Shown in pieces: positions 8,604 to 18,005 of a DNA stretch of 64,000 bases (the first letter of the stretch is position 1; each line of letters begins with the position of its first letter). The DNA comes from CAVVIG01 sp050249955 (GTDB lineage Bacteria; Acidobacteriota; Vicinamibacteria; Vicinamibacterales; CAVVIG01). Below the pieces are notes generated by a model. That model saw only the letters and a list, made by a program, of their open reading frames with translations, had not been told where the DNA came from and made no database searches. The position numbers and the translations under genes are program-made. The stretch lies in assembly GCA_050249955.1 (NCBI GenBank), contig JBFWPN010000014.1:62001-126000 (forward strand), read 5' to 3'.

Positions 8604-9884
8604 ATGACCGCAGCGAGCCTCATCGACCGGATCCTGACAGAGGTGGAGCGTGCAACCGACGAAGTTGTCGGCTTCACGTCGGACCTGATCCGGATCCCCA
8701 CGGTGAATCCCCCCGGGGAGTTCTACGAGGACTGCGCGCGGTTCATCGGCGACCACCTCGGGAGGCTCGGGCACGAGGTCGAGTACTTCGCGGCCGAGGG
8801 GCGACCGGAGCACACCACGCGGCATCCGCGCGTCAACGTCGTGGGCAGCAGGCGGGGGCTTGCGGCAAGGCCGACCGTGCACCTCAACGGGCACTTCGAC
8901 GTGGTGCCGGCCGGCGAGGGATGGACGCTCGACCCTTTCGGGGGCATCGTCCGCGACGGCCGGGTTTACGGCCGCGGATCGTGCGACATGAAGGCGGGCA
9001 TCGCCGCGGCGGTCTATGCGGTGGAGGCCATCCGCAGGGCCGGGGTCGTGCTGCCGGGCACCGTCGAGGTGAGTGGCACCGTCGATGAGGAGAGCGGCGG
9101 CTTCGCCGGGGTGGCGTGGCTGGCCGAGCACGGCCGACTCTCACCGACGCGGACCGACTACTGCATCATTCCGGAACCGCTGAACGTGGACCGCATCTGC
9201 GTGGGGCATCGCGGCGTGTACTGGTTCGAGGTGGCCGCGCGCGGTCACATCGCGCACGGGAGCATGCCGTTCCTCGGCGTGAGCGCCATCGACGGCATGA
9301 GCCGCCTGCTGCAGGCGATCCGCGAAGAGCTCATGCCGACGCTGGCCTCGAGGCGCACCGCCGTGCCGGTGGTGCCGGAAGGGGCGCGGGCGGCGACACT
9401 GAACGTGAACGGCATCTTCGGCGGCCAGCCGGTCGACGGCATCCAGACCCCGTGCGTGGCCGACGTCTGCCGGGCCGTGTTCGATCGGCGCTTCCTGCTC
9501 GAGGAAGGGTTCGACCGCACGAAGCAGGAGGTGGAGGCGCTGCTCGAGCGCGTCCGTGCGCTGGAGCCCCGCGTGCAGTACTCGCTGCGCGACCTGATGG
9601 TGGTGCACCCGACGCGCACGCCGGACGACTCGCCGGTGATTGCGGCGCTGCAGGGCGGCATCGACCGGGTGCTGGGGAAGCAGGCGGAGCTCATCGCGAG
9701 CCCGGGCACCTACGATCACAAGCACGTGGCACGCATCGCGGGCGTCCCGCACTGTGTTGCGTACGGCCCCGGGGAGCTCGAGCAGGCGCACCAGCCGGAC
9801 GAGTACACGCGGGTGGACGACATCGTGAACTCGACGAAGGTGCTGGCGCTGGCGGTGCTGGACCTCACCGGCGCGCTGAGATAA
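8604..9884 (+). CDS. M20-family metallopeptidase (ArgE/DapE-like deacylase)
   Basis: 426 aa. The zinc-binding and catalytic motifs of ArgE/DapE-type amidohydrolases are present: HLNGHFDVVPAGEGW, GRGSCDMKAG and VDEESGG. The dimerisation domain occupies the middle (YWFEVAARGHIAHGSMP), and a final zinc His falls in the HQPDEYTRVDD region. The family hydrolyses N-acyl amino acids, succinyl-diaminopimelate or dipeptides; which one is open. No signal peptide. I use the ATG at 8604 because the frame upstream is arginine-rich and overlaps the divergent promoter region. It is followed after 32 bases by the class III aminotransferase, so deacylation and transamination are probably consecutive steps. 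Confidence 0.9.
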   Translation: MTAASLIDRILTEVERATDEVVGFTSDLIRIPTVNPPGEFYEDCARFIGDHLGRLGHEVEYFAAEGRPEHTTRHPRVNVVGSRRGLAARPTVHLNGHFDVVPAGEGWTLDPFGGIVRDGRVYGRGSCDMKAGIAAAVYAVEAIRRAGVVLPGTVEVSGTVDEESGGFAGVAWLAEHGRLSPTRTDYCIIPEPLNVDRICVGHRGVYWFEVAARGHIAHGSMPFLGVSAIDGMSRLLQAIREELMPTLASRRTAVPVVPEGARAATLNVNGIFGGQPVDGIQTPCVADVCRAVFDRRFLLEEGFDRTKQEVEALLERVRALEPRVQYSLRDLMVVHPTRTPDDSPVIAALQGGIDRVLGKQAELIASPGTYDHKHVARIAGVPHCVAYGPGELEQAHQPDEYTRVDDIVNSTKVLALAVLDLTGALR

Positions 9885-9916
9885 GGGCCCACCTGGACCA
9901 CAACCGAAGAGGACTC

Positions 9917-11251
9917 ATGGACACGAAACTGACGGGCACGATGACTGGCGCCGAGATGGTGGCGCTGAGCAAGCAGCACACGCTCTTCGAATGGTCCGTC
10001 CAGGGCCCGCTGGATCCGATTCCGGTCGCACGCGCCAAGGGGATCTACTTCTGGACGCCCGAGGGCAAGCGGTTCATCGACTTCAACAGCATGCTGATGT
10101 CGGTGAACATCGGCCACGGCGACGAGCGGGTCATCAAGGCCATCCAGGACCAGGCGGCGACGCTGGCCTACGTGAACCCGGCCATGGTCACCGAGCCGCG
10201 GGCGCGCCTGGCGGCCAAGCTGGCCGAGCTGTGCCCGGGCGACATCGACTGCTTCTTCTTCACCAACGGCGGCGCCGAAGCCACGGAGAACGCCATCCGC
10301 ATCGCGCGGCTCGTCACGGGCCGCCACAAGATCATGGTCCGGTACCGGTCCTACCACGGCGCCACCGCCGGGGCGCTCACGATGACCGGCGACCCGCGGC
10401 GCTGGGGTTCCGAGCCCGGCATCCCCGGCATCGTGCGCGTGATGGATCCCTACCACGGCGTGCAGCGCGGCTGGGACACCGTGGAGCAGGCGCTCGCCCA
10501 CGTCGAGGAGGTGATGACGCTCGAGGGACCGCAGAACATCGCGGCCTTCATCCTCGAGACGGTCACCGGTACCAACGGCATCCTGGTGCCGCCCGACGGC
10601 TACATGCAGGGGGTCCGCGCCCTCTGCGACAAGTACGGCATCCTGATGATTGCCGACGAGGTGATGGCCGGCTTCTGCCGTACCGGCGAGTGGTTCGCCA
10701 TCAATCACTGGAACGTGGTGCCCGACATCATCACGATGGCGAAGGGGATCACCAGCTCCTACATGCCGCTCGGTGCCGTCGGCCTGCGCCGCAAGTACGC
10801 GGACCACTTCAAGGACAAGATGTTCTACGGTGGCCTCACGTACAACAGCCACGCGCTCGCGTGCGCCGCGGCGCTCGCCTGCATTGCCGCCTACGAGGAG
10901 GACAACACGCTCCAGACGACACGCGAGCGTGGCGAACTGCTGAAGCAGCTGCACGCGGAGATGGCGGCGAAGCACCCGTCGGTCGGGGCCACGCGGGCGA
11001 TCGGCCTCTTCGGCATCATCGAGCTGGTGCGCAACCGGGCCACCCGCGAGCCGATGGCGCCCTACAACGGCACCTCGCCCGAGATGCAGGCGCTGGCGAA
11101 GTTCTTCCGCGAGGAGGGACTGTTCACGCTCGTGCGGTGGAACGCGCTCTACACCAACCCGCCGCTCTGCATCACCGACGCCGAGCTGCGCGAGGCCTTC
11201 GGCATCATCGACCGCGGCCTCGACATCACCGACAAGGGCGTGACCGGCTGA
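9917..11251 (+). CDS. Class III (omega-type) PLP-dependent aminotransferase
   Basis: 444 aa. PLP-enzyme fold type I, class III: GIYFWTPEGKRFIDFNS near the N-terminus, FFTNGGAEATENAIR for phosphate binding, LMIADEVMAGFCRTG, and the PLP lysine Lys276 in TMAKGITSSYMPLGA. The closest family members act on beta-alanine, taurine, 4-aminobutyrate or similar non-alpha amines with pyruvate or 2-oxoglutarate. GAAGAGGA just upstream of the ATG is a good ribosome site and fixes the start. Together with the M20 gene in front it suggests breakdown of an acylated amino compound; the exact amine is not readable from sequence. Confidence 0.9.
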   Translation: MDTKLTGTMTGAEMVALSKQHTLFEWSVQGPLDPIPVARAKGIYFWTPEGKRFIDFNSMLMSVNIGHGDERVIKAIQDQAATLAYVNPAMVTEPRARLAAKLAELCPGDIDCFFFTNGGAEATENAIRIARLVTGRHKIMVRYRSYHGATAGALTMTGDPRRWGSEPGIPGIVRVMDPYHGVQRGWDTVEQALAHVEEVMTLEGPQNIAAFILETVTGTNGILVPPDGYMQGVRALCDKYGILMIADEVMAGFCRTGEWFAINHWNVVPDIITMAKGITSSYMPLGAVGLRRKYADHFKDKMFYGGLTYNSHALACAAALACIAAYEEDNTLQTTRERGELLKQLHAEMAAKHPSVGATRAIGLFGIIELVRNRATREPMAPYNGTSPEMQALAKFFREEGLFTLVRWNALYTNPPLCITDAELREAFGIIDRGLDITDKGVTG

Positions 11252-11260
11252 GCACCGGGC

Positions 11261-13945
11261 TCAGGGGCGTTCGAGGAACTCCATCCAGCGGCGGACAAGG
11301 GGCTGTTGCGGCCCCTTGAGCCGCGCGTAGGCATCGGCGTACTGCCGCGCCAGCCGGAGGTCGTCCGCGGGCGTGCGTGCCGCGGCGCGCGCCAGCCGGA
11401 GGTGATAGATCCACTCGACAGCCAGCTGGAGGGTCTCCACTTCGTCCGGGTGCGCCTCGAGGTGCCGGGCAATCAGCCGCACGGCCTGCGGCCCCTGCCC
11501 GAACGTGGCCAGCACGATGGCCATCGGCTTCACGAACCGCAGGTCGCCCGGCCACTTCGTCATCGCCTCGTCGAGGATCGCCCGCGCCTCACCCAGCCGC
11601 CGGTCGCGCATCAGCGCGTCGGCCAGCCACTCGTAGATCTCGGGGACGTCCGAGCCGTCGATGAGCGAGGTCTGCCAGGCACCGCTCGCCTGGTCATCGC
11701 GCCCGGCCGCCGCGAACACGGCCGCCAGGTAGACCAGGATCGAGGTGTTCTCGGCGTCGGTCGCGAGCGCCGACTTGAGGCTCGACTCGGCGCGGGTGTA
11801 GTCGCCCGATGCCAGCGCAGCCACGCCGGCGTCGAAGGCGGCCCTCGCCGGGACCGCCACCCGCTCGCGGAACGCGGCCAGCGTCTCGGCGCCCGACAGC
11901 GCCGCCTTGTCGAACGGCCGCGCCATCATCGGGTCGGCCACGGGCAGGAACACGTCCGCCGTCGACAGCACCGAACCACTGTCGGCCGCCGTCATCAGCA
12001 CGGCTGGCGCCGACACCTCGAATGCCCGCGTCAGCGTGCGGGGCGCAGCGCCCTCCGGCGTGACCACCGCCCTGAGGACGTATTTCCCAGGCGGCAGCTG
12101 CCTCACCGGCAGCGCCTTCGAGAAGATGCCGCGACGTCCGCCTGAGGCGGAGCGCACCGGCACCTCCTGCACCACGAGCGCCTCTCCGGTCTCGGAGGAG
12201 GCCAGCTCGAAGCGCGCCTTCGCGGCCGAGGCCCCCTCACCGTATGTCTCGAGGTAGCCCTGGACGGTCCCGAACACGACGTCGTAGCCGATCGTCGGCT
12301 GGAGCAGGTCCTCGGCCCCGTTCAGCGGACCACCAGCCATCAGGTCGCTGACCTTCAACGGGGCGGCATCGGCGATGCCGGCCGTGAACTCGTGCTCGAC
12401 GCTCCCGACCCGGTCACCGGCGTTCACCGCCATCTTGAGCGTGTAGGTCCCTGGCGGGAGGCTCGCGCCGCCGGTGAACTGCAGCGCCGACGGCACGCCG
12501 TTCATCACCGGGGGCAGGCGGGCCTCGCCCACGCGGCTGTCCACCATGCGCCCGTCGCTGTCGGTGATGGCATAGCCGACCGTCACGTTCTGCGGCGCCA
12601 CATAGTCGGTGCCGACATCGGCGTGCACGAGCAGCTGCACCTTGTCGCGCTCCGGCCCCTGCAGCGAGAACGTGGCCACGCGCAGCGGCAGCGCGGAGAT
12701 CACCAGCGGCGTGTTCACGGCGGACACGACCACGTCGCGGGCACTCTTCGGCTTCCCCTCGTCCACCGGCGTGACGATGCCGCGGCGGCCGCGGATGGTG
12801 AGCCCCTTGCGGTTCACCTCGACCCGCACCGGGTGCGTCCTGCCGTCGCGGTCGGCGGGGTTCGACTCCACGCCGAGCAGGTAGTAGCCCGACAGCTCGG
12901 ACGCGATGCGCTGGAACACGCCGTCGGCGGTCCCGACGATGTTGAAGAGCGCACCACGCGAGGCACTGGCGAGCAGTTCGAGCCCCTCGGACCGCAGGTA
13001 GCGGTCGTCCATGATGCCGACCGGTGCCCGGGCTTCCGACGCCATGCTGGCGAAGAGCTGATCGTCGAGCTTCAGGGCATAGATGCTGGTACGCGAGGCC
13101 GCCGCGAGCGCCCCGAGCTCGATGACCGGCTGCCGCTGGTCGTCGATGAGGAATCCCTCCGACACCATCACCATTGTCTTGGGGCCGTCGATGGTCGTCA
13201 GTGCGTTCAGCAGTGCCCGCAGCACGGTTATCGTGTGCTGGCCGTTGCTGACCCCCTCCATGGCCCGCTGCTGCACCTCACCCTGCAGTTCCATCATGCA
13301 GGCCTCGAATGCGGGACCGGCCATGGCGTTGCACTCGCGTGCCACCACCTCCTCGAACACACCGGGCATGTTGCGCTGGATGCGCAGCGCCTCGGAGGTG
13401 GAGATGGTGAACGAGGACAGGAACGACGGCTGGTACTGGCCGACGAGCCGCTCGATCGCCCTCTTGAGCCGTGCCCGATCGGCGGTGAACGGCGTGGACG
13501 CGGCCCCCTGGCCGATACCGATCACCGCCGCCCGGTCCGATGGCTGCAGCTGATCGATGAAGGCGTTCACGGCGCGCCGGATGGCCATGGTGCCGCCGAA
13601 CCTGATGTTCGGCTGGTCCACCACCAGCATGATCAGGCGGCCGCCCGTCTGGTTCTCGTTGCCCGAGTAGCCGACGGGCGCCGCAGGCAGCGCGGCAGAC
13701 TCCTTCGTGTCGAGCCCGATCCACTCGGCGTTCACCACCCGTCGCGGGTCACCGTCCACGCGCACGGTGAAGTCGCCGGGTTGCAGGTCCGTCACCACCC
13801 GTCCCCGGTCGTCGACGACCGTCAGGTCGATGGAGGTCAGCTCGACCGACGAACGGAAGACCGGCTGGTCCGGCGCCTGGGCCCGTGCCGGAACGGACGA
13901 CAGCAGGCAGGCCGCGGCGACCAACGCAGGAAGCTGCCAGCGCAT
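11261..13945 (-). CDS. VWFA-related secreted protein with C-terminal TPR region
   Basis: 894 aa. Signal peptide 1-22 (ends VPARAQ). Residues about 30-350 are the VWFA-related module seen in many acidobacterial secreted proteins (SSVELTSIDLTVVDDRGRVV, LQPGDFTVRVDGDPR). The metal-site motif is degenerate: where DxSxS is expected there is D110-Q-P-N-I. The middle part is beta-rich; the C-terminal third has TPR-like helices (GVAALASGDYTRAESSLKSA, ILVYLAAVFAAAGRDDQAS). Its ATG overlaps the stop of the upstream VWFA gene by one base, so the two are coupled. Function unknown; a surface or periplasmic binding/scaffold role is inferred from the domains. Confidence 0.8.
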   Translation of the reverse strand: MRWQLPALVAAACLLSSVPARAQAPDQPVFRSSVELTSIDLTVVDDRGRVVTDLQPGDFTVRVDGDPRRVVNAEWIGLDTKESAALPAAPVGYSGNENQTGGRLIMLVVDQPNIRFGGTMAIRRAVNAFIDQLQPSDRAAVIGIGQGAASTPFTADRARLKRAIERLVGQYQPSFLSSFTISTSEALRIQRNMPGVFEEVVARECNAMAGPAFEACMMELQGEVQQRAMEGVSNGQHTITVLRALLNALTTIDGPKTMVMVSEGFLIDDQRQPVIELGALAAASRTSIYALKLDDQLFASMASEARAPVGIMDDRYLRSEGLELLASASRGALFNIVGTADGVFQRIASELSGYYLLGVESNPADRDGRTHPVRVEVNRKGLTIRGRRGIVTPVDEGKPKSARDVVVSAVNTPLVISALPLRVATFSLQGPERDKVQLLVHADVGTDYVAPQNVTVGYAITDSDGRMVDSRVGEARLPPVMNGVPSALQFTGGASLPPGTYTLKMAVNAGDRVGSVEHEFTAGIADAAPLKVSDLMAGGPLNGAEDLLQPTIGYDVVFGTVQGYLETYGEGASAAKARFELASSETGEALVVQEVPVRSASGGRRGIFSKALPVRQLPPGKYVLRAVVTPEGAAPRTLTRAFEVSAPAVLMTAADSGSVLSTADVFLPVADPMMARPFDKAALSGAETLAAFRERVAVPARAAFDAGVAALASGDYTRAESSLKSALATDAENTSILVYLAAVFAAAGRDDQASGAWQTSLIDGSDVPEIYEWLADALMRDRRLGEARAILDEAMTKWPGDLRFVKPMAIVLATFGQGPQAVRLIARHLEAHPDEVETLQLAVEWIYHLRLARAAARTPADDLRLARQYADAYARLKGPQQPLVRRWMEFLERP

Positions 13946-15189
13946 CACTTGATAGGTGCGGCGCGGTAGCCCTGTCGGGCCCGCACGTTGGGGTAGCCGT
14001 CGACCTGCACCTTGATCTCGCGCCAGGTGTCGTCGCGCGTGGCGTTGGTCGGCTGGTACCCGAGCAGGTACTGGTTGGACAGCTCCTCGAGGAGGTCCTC
14101 GAACGCCTCGTGCAGCTGGTCGATGCTGTCGGTGGTGAACGTGCGGCCGCCGGTGGGCACGGTCAGACGCTGCATGGTCTTCCGCAGGTAGTCCTGGCTG
14201 ATGCCGCGGCCCTGCGCAATGATGTACAGCGTCACGTCGCTGGCCTGCAGCTTCCGCTCCACGTCCTCGAGCGACACGTGGCTCCCCTGGTCCTCCCCGT
14301 CCGAGAACACGACCAGCGCCTTGCGGCCGATCTGGCGGCCGAGCATGTCCACGGCGCGCATGATCACGTCGTAGAGCGCGGTGGCGCCCCACGGTGCCAG
14401 CCGGTCGACGGCCTTCACGCGCTCCATCGGATCGGTCTGCTTGCGCGTCAGCGCGAACACGCTGTCGTTGAACCCGAGGAGCGTCACCTGATCCTTCGAC
14501 GGCACGGCGAGCAGGAAGTCCTTGACCGCCTTCTTCAGCTTCGGCATCGACGTGGTCATGCTGCCGCTGATGTCGACCGCCACCGTCAGTTCGAGCGGCA
14601 CGTCCTCCGACGCGAAGTAGGTGATCGGCTGCGGCTTCCCGTCCTCGTACACCCTGAACGCGCCACGCTGCACGCCGCCGATGAACCGGCCGGCATCGTC
14701 GGACACCGTGACGGTCACCTGGATCGCCTGCACGTTCACACGGTCGGCGTAGCCGATGCCCTTCGTCCGCAGCGTCTTCACCAGGCGGTCGCCGTCAACC
14801 GGCTGTACCACGAGCCGGATGAGATGGGCGCTGATGGTGGAGCCCGCGTCCCACTCGCACTCGAAGGGCGGTTCGGTGATGGCGCAGAACTGGCGTCCGT
14901 CGACGAAGAAGGTGACCGACTGTGGCGTCAGGCTCGGGTCGATGGCGGCCCGCAGCCGGGTCACGCCGCTGACGTAGGCGTCGGCGGCTGGCGACGTGAT
15001 GGCCACCGGCATGGCCGGCGTGGTGACCGACGGAACAGCCGCCGGGGTCGGGCCTGCTGCTGCGGACACACCCGGCGCGGGTGCGGGTACGGGCGTCACC
15101 GCGGGCTCCTGCCCGCTGGCGAACGCGAGTACGCGACAGGCGAGCGCCACCGTGACCGCGACGAGGAGTGCGCGCGAGCCACTGGACAT
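13945..15189 (-). CDS. VWFA-domain secreted protein with intact MIDAS motif
   Basis: 414 aa. N-terminal hydrophobic signal (residues 1-26), a Pro/Ala-rich linker, an Ig-like segment (about 60-135, with a Cys102/Cys111 pair), then a von Willebrand A-type domain. The metal-ion-dependent adhesion site is intact: D206-I-S208-G-S210 in VAVDISGSMTTSM, with VVFSDGEDQGS later in the domain. C-terminal SNQYLLGYQPTNATRDDTWREIKV is the usual ending of the acidobacterial VWFA family. Stop/start overlaps of one base on both sides link it to the 927-aa and 894-aa genes. Probably binds a protein or polymer partner through a divalent cation; partner unknown. Confidence 0.85.
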   Translation of the reverse strand: MSSGSRALLVAVTVALACRVLAFASGQEPAVTPVPAPAPGVSAAAGPTPAAVPSVTTPAMPVAITSPAADAYVSGVTRLRAAIDPSLTPQSVTFFVDGRQFCAITEPPFECEWDAGSTISAHLIRLVVQPVDGDRLVKTLRTKGIGYADRVNVQAIQVTVTVSDDAGRFIGGVQRGAFRVYEDGKPQPITYFASEDVPLELTVAVDISGSMTTSMPKLKKAVKDFLLAVPSKDQVTLLGFNDSVFALTRKQTDPMERVKAVDRLAPWGATALYDVIMRAVDMLGRQIGRKALVVFSDGEDQGSHVSLEDVERKLQASDVTLYIIAQGRGISQDYLRKTMQRLTVPTGGRTFTTDSIDQLHEAFEDLLEELSNQYLLGYQPTNATRDDTWREIKVQVDGYPNVRARQGYRAAPIK

Positions 15190-17972
15190 CAGCGCTCTGT
15201 CGCCTCCTGGTCCTCGGCCACCAGCGGCCCGTCGAGCGTGGCGGCCGCAGCCACGTGATCCGCCATCGCACCGCGGCCGATCGTCCGGGGATAGGCCACC
15301 AGCGGCTCGCGATCCGCCGGGTCGACCGAGCCAACACGGTCGACGTAGTCCTGCATGGCCGTGGACAGGACAGACGGCAGCAGGGCGGCAGGCAGGCGAA
15401 GGGCTGCCAGGCGCGACGCCAGCTCCAGATTCATGTCCACCGTTACCGCCGCCATCATGGCCATCTGCGACCGTCCCGAGAGAATCCGCCAGTCACGTGG
15501 TCCGGGAAACCGCGTGCACACGCAGCCCTGCGACAGTATGCCGCTCGTCCCCCACGATGCCACTGCTGCCGCCGGGTCACCCAGCACCAGCAAATCGGCC
15601 AGCGAGAGGTGATTCTCCAACGAATCCGGTGCGTTTTGCAGTACCCATCGCAGGGAACGGCCGCGCCATCCGTCGGGGCCCAGTTCACGCTCCAGCGTGA
15701 GCCAGGCATCGGGGTTCCCGGTGAGCCGCCGCACGCGCTGGCGGCCCCGCTCGATGGCCGCAGCGATGCGGTCACGATCGGTATCGGTGAGGTCGCGGGC
15801 GTTCAGCAGGGCGGCATTGACCGCAAAGGCCTCGCGCTCGATGCTCTGAAGCCGCGGTGGCGAGGGCAGTGCATCCATGCTGAGCCGACGGAGATTCAGG
15901 GGGGCAAGCCCGACATCCATCCCGATGAGCGACCCCACCACGTGCCAGGGCACCCCGGGCTGAAAGTCCTGCCGGGGCATCGCCCATGGTCCGCGGGCGC
16001 GCCCCTCGCCGTCGCGGCGGCTGAACCCGAAGTCGTGGCGGAGCGCCACGCTGCCACCGAGCAGCGCCGGGCCGCCGGGATCCCCGAGGTGGACGGCATA
16101 GACCAGCGAGAGCATCGCGTGGCCCAGCACCATGTCGCCGAGGGCCGTGAGCGCATCGCCCGCGCGACCCACCCGCCGGAGGTCGGCGCTCCGTGCGGCC
16201 CGCGCCAGGTCGTCAGCGGCCCGCGCCAGCCAGTCGCGCCCGTCGCGTGGTACCGGCACGCCCGGAGCCATCACGTTGTTCGGCGGACGCACGAGCATGA
16301 GCCCGTAGGTGGCGAGCGCCTGCTGCGCCTCCACCGCCAGCGAGCGCCCCTCGTCCGCGGTCGTGGCCGAACGGGCACGGCGGGCCAGCCGGACGATCGC
16401 AAACGCGGCATCGAGGTCGGGCCCGTCCTGGTGCGACTGAATCTCCTCGATGCGGTGGCGCTCGGCGAACGCCAGGTCCAGCCGATAGGCCTGCCCTTCC
16501 CACTCGACGCGCGGATCGCCGGGTGTGGGTCCGCCGGCCACGCCGGCAACGACCCGCGACTGCCAGCTGCCCACGCGCGGCAGGTGCGGCGCAAGGGCCG
16601 ACTCGAACCAGTCCAGCAGCGCTCCCCTGAACTCGCCCTCGTGCAGCGGCAGCGCAAACAGGGCGTCAAGGGCCGTGCGCGCCGCGGCCGCGTCCAGGCT
16701 TCGCGTCCCGTGCATGCGAACGACGATCGCCATCGCACCCTGCAACTGGGCCAGCGTCCAGAAGCGCTCCGCGCCAGGGCCGACGGCGTGGGTCTGCGCC
16801 AGGGCCGCCTGGTAAACGGTCGGGTCGGTCACGCCCACGCGCTCGAGCCCGAACAGCAGCATCCGACGCGCCGGCATCTCGCGCAGGAGCGCCGCCACGG
16901 TGTCCGACTCCGCATCAGGGCGTCCCCCGAACACGCGCTGGCCGAACGTGACCTGATCGAGCCGGTCGCCGCGCGAGTACATGTCGCCCGCAATCGCTTC
17001 GATCAGCCACGCCGCATCGACAAGGGTGTGCGTGTCGGGCAGCACGTCGCCGGGTGCCGACGCGGTCTCGCTCGCATGCAGCACACCCGCCCAGAACCGC
17101 CGCAGCGCAGGCGTCTGCGGCTCACCGGTTGGAGCGGTCCGGATCCGGAAGAGCAGGATGGCGAGATCGTTCAGGGGGCGAGTGAACGGCAGTTCGCTCA
17201 CGTGCCACTCCCGGTACGACGACCGCACCGCCTGGTGCAGCGCGACGAAGCGGCGCGTGCGCAGCGGCACATCACCTATCCACAGGCCGAGTGCGAACGC
17301 CCGCGCGGCAGGTCCCGCCGCGTCGAGCACGTCGAGTACGTACGCCGACCGCGCCTCAGGCTCCAGGAACAGCGCACGGATGAACGCCTGCGGGTCGGTC
17401 ACGCGTGCCTGAACGGCCGCGTCCCACAGGGGCTCGGTCTCCGGCCCACCGGGAACGGTGACACGCCCGTCGTGCACGTGGACCGCCCCGCCGAATGCGG
17501 CGAATGCGCCCGAGGCCTGCTCGTAGAGAAAGGTCAGCAGCGCCGGGTGCTCGCCGTAGAACACCAGCGTCTCATCGTCGGTCGCGAGCAGCCCGCGGCA
17601 GAGGAGGGCAGCGCGCCGATCGACCACGATGGCCGCGAGGAGCCGTTCCGCCGGGACGGGCGCCCTGAAGATCGACGTGCTCCAGATCTCGGGCGTCAAG
17701 GGCAGGTCGACCAGCAGGGGCGTACCGGTGGCGCCGCGTGTGTCAGGCACGAGGCGGACAGGGACCGCGCGGGTGGGCGGAGGCGAATAGAGGCGACGGA
17801 TCAGCTCGTGGACGAAACGGGCGTGATCGCGGTCCGGATCCATCTCGACCCGCGCCGCGAGTTCGGCCACCGGCGAAGTCACCGGTACGCGCGTCGTCGG
17901 CAGCGTCGCAGCGGAAGCACGCAGCTCAAATGCCGCTACAATCGTGAGACACCACAACAGCACGCGCCGCAT
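15189..17972 (-). CDS. Secreted protein of unknown function heading the VWFA operon
   Basis: 927 aa from the ATG at 17972 (a TTG at 17987 adds five residues). Residues 1-21 are a signal peptide (MRRVLLWCLTIVAAF, ending ASAA). The rest is Ala/Arg/Leu-rich, largely alpha-helical in appearance, without a catalytic motif I recognise; there are short repeats of helix pairs (FVALHQAVRSSY, LNDLAILLFRI) but no clear TPR signature. A CVCTRFPG segment near residue 830 is the only cysteine cluster. It is first of three genes linked by one-base TGATG overlaps to two VWFA proteins, so it probably works with them outside the cytoplasm. The gap to divergent parE is only 33 bases. Confidence 0.75.
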   Translation of the reverse strand: MRRVLLWCLTIVAAFELRASAATLPTTRVPVTSPVAELAARVEMDPDRDHARFVHELIRRLYSPPPTRAVPVRLVPDTRGATGTPLLVDLPLTPEIWSTSIFRAPVPAERLLAAIVVDRRAALLCRGLLATDDETLVFYGEHPALLTFLYEQASGAFAAFGGAVHVHDGRVTVPGGPETEPLWDAAVQARVTDPQAFIRALFLEPEARSAYVLDVLDAAGPAARAFALGLWIGDVPLRTRRFVALHQAVRSSYREWHVSELPFTRPLNDLAILLFRIRTAPTGEPQTPALRRFWAGVLHASETASAPGDVLPDTHTLVDAAWLIEAIAGDMYSRGDRLDQVTFGQRVFGGRPDAESDTVAALLREMPARRMLLFGLERVGVTDPTVYQAALAQTHAVGPGAERFWTLAQLQGAMAIVVRMHGTRSLDAAAARTALDALFALPLHEGEFRGALLDWFESALAPHLPRVGSWQSRVVAGVAGGPTPGDPRVEWEGQAYRLDLAFAERHRIEEIQSHQDGPDLDAAFAIVRLARRARSATTADEGRSLAVEAQQALATYGLMLVRPPNNVMAPGVPVPRDGRDWLARAADDLARAARSADLRRVGRAGDALTALGDMVLGHAMLSLVYAVHLGDPGGPALLGGSVALRHDFGFSRRDGEGRARGPWAMPRQDFQPGVPWHVVGSLIGMDVGLAPLNLRRLSMDALPSPPRLQSIEREAFAVNAALLNARDLTDTDRDRIAAAIERGRQRVRRLTGNPDAWLTLERELGPDGWRGRSLRWVLQNAPDSLENHLSLADLLVLGDPAAAVASWGTSGILSQGCVCTRFPGPRDWRILSGRSQMAMMAAVTVDMNLELASRLAALRLPAALLPSVLSTAMQDYVDRVGSVDPADREPLVAYPRTIGRGAMADHVAAAATLDGPLVAEDQEATER

Positions 17973-18005
17973 AGGGCAGGGTCCCAAAAGAGCAGAAGTA
18001 TATAC

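Noticed and set aside
15168..18005. In-frame extension upstream of parE
   Set aside because: It would add over 900 residues antisense to the 927-aa gene; ParE homology starts at 18006.
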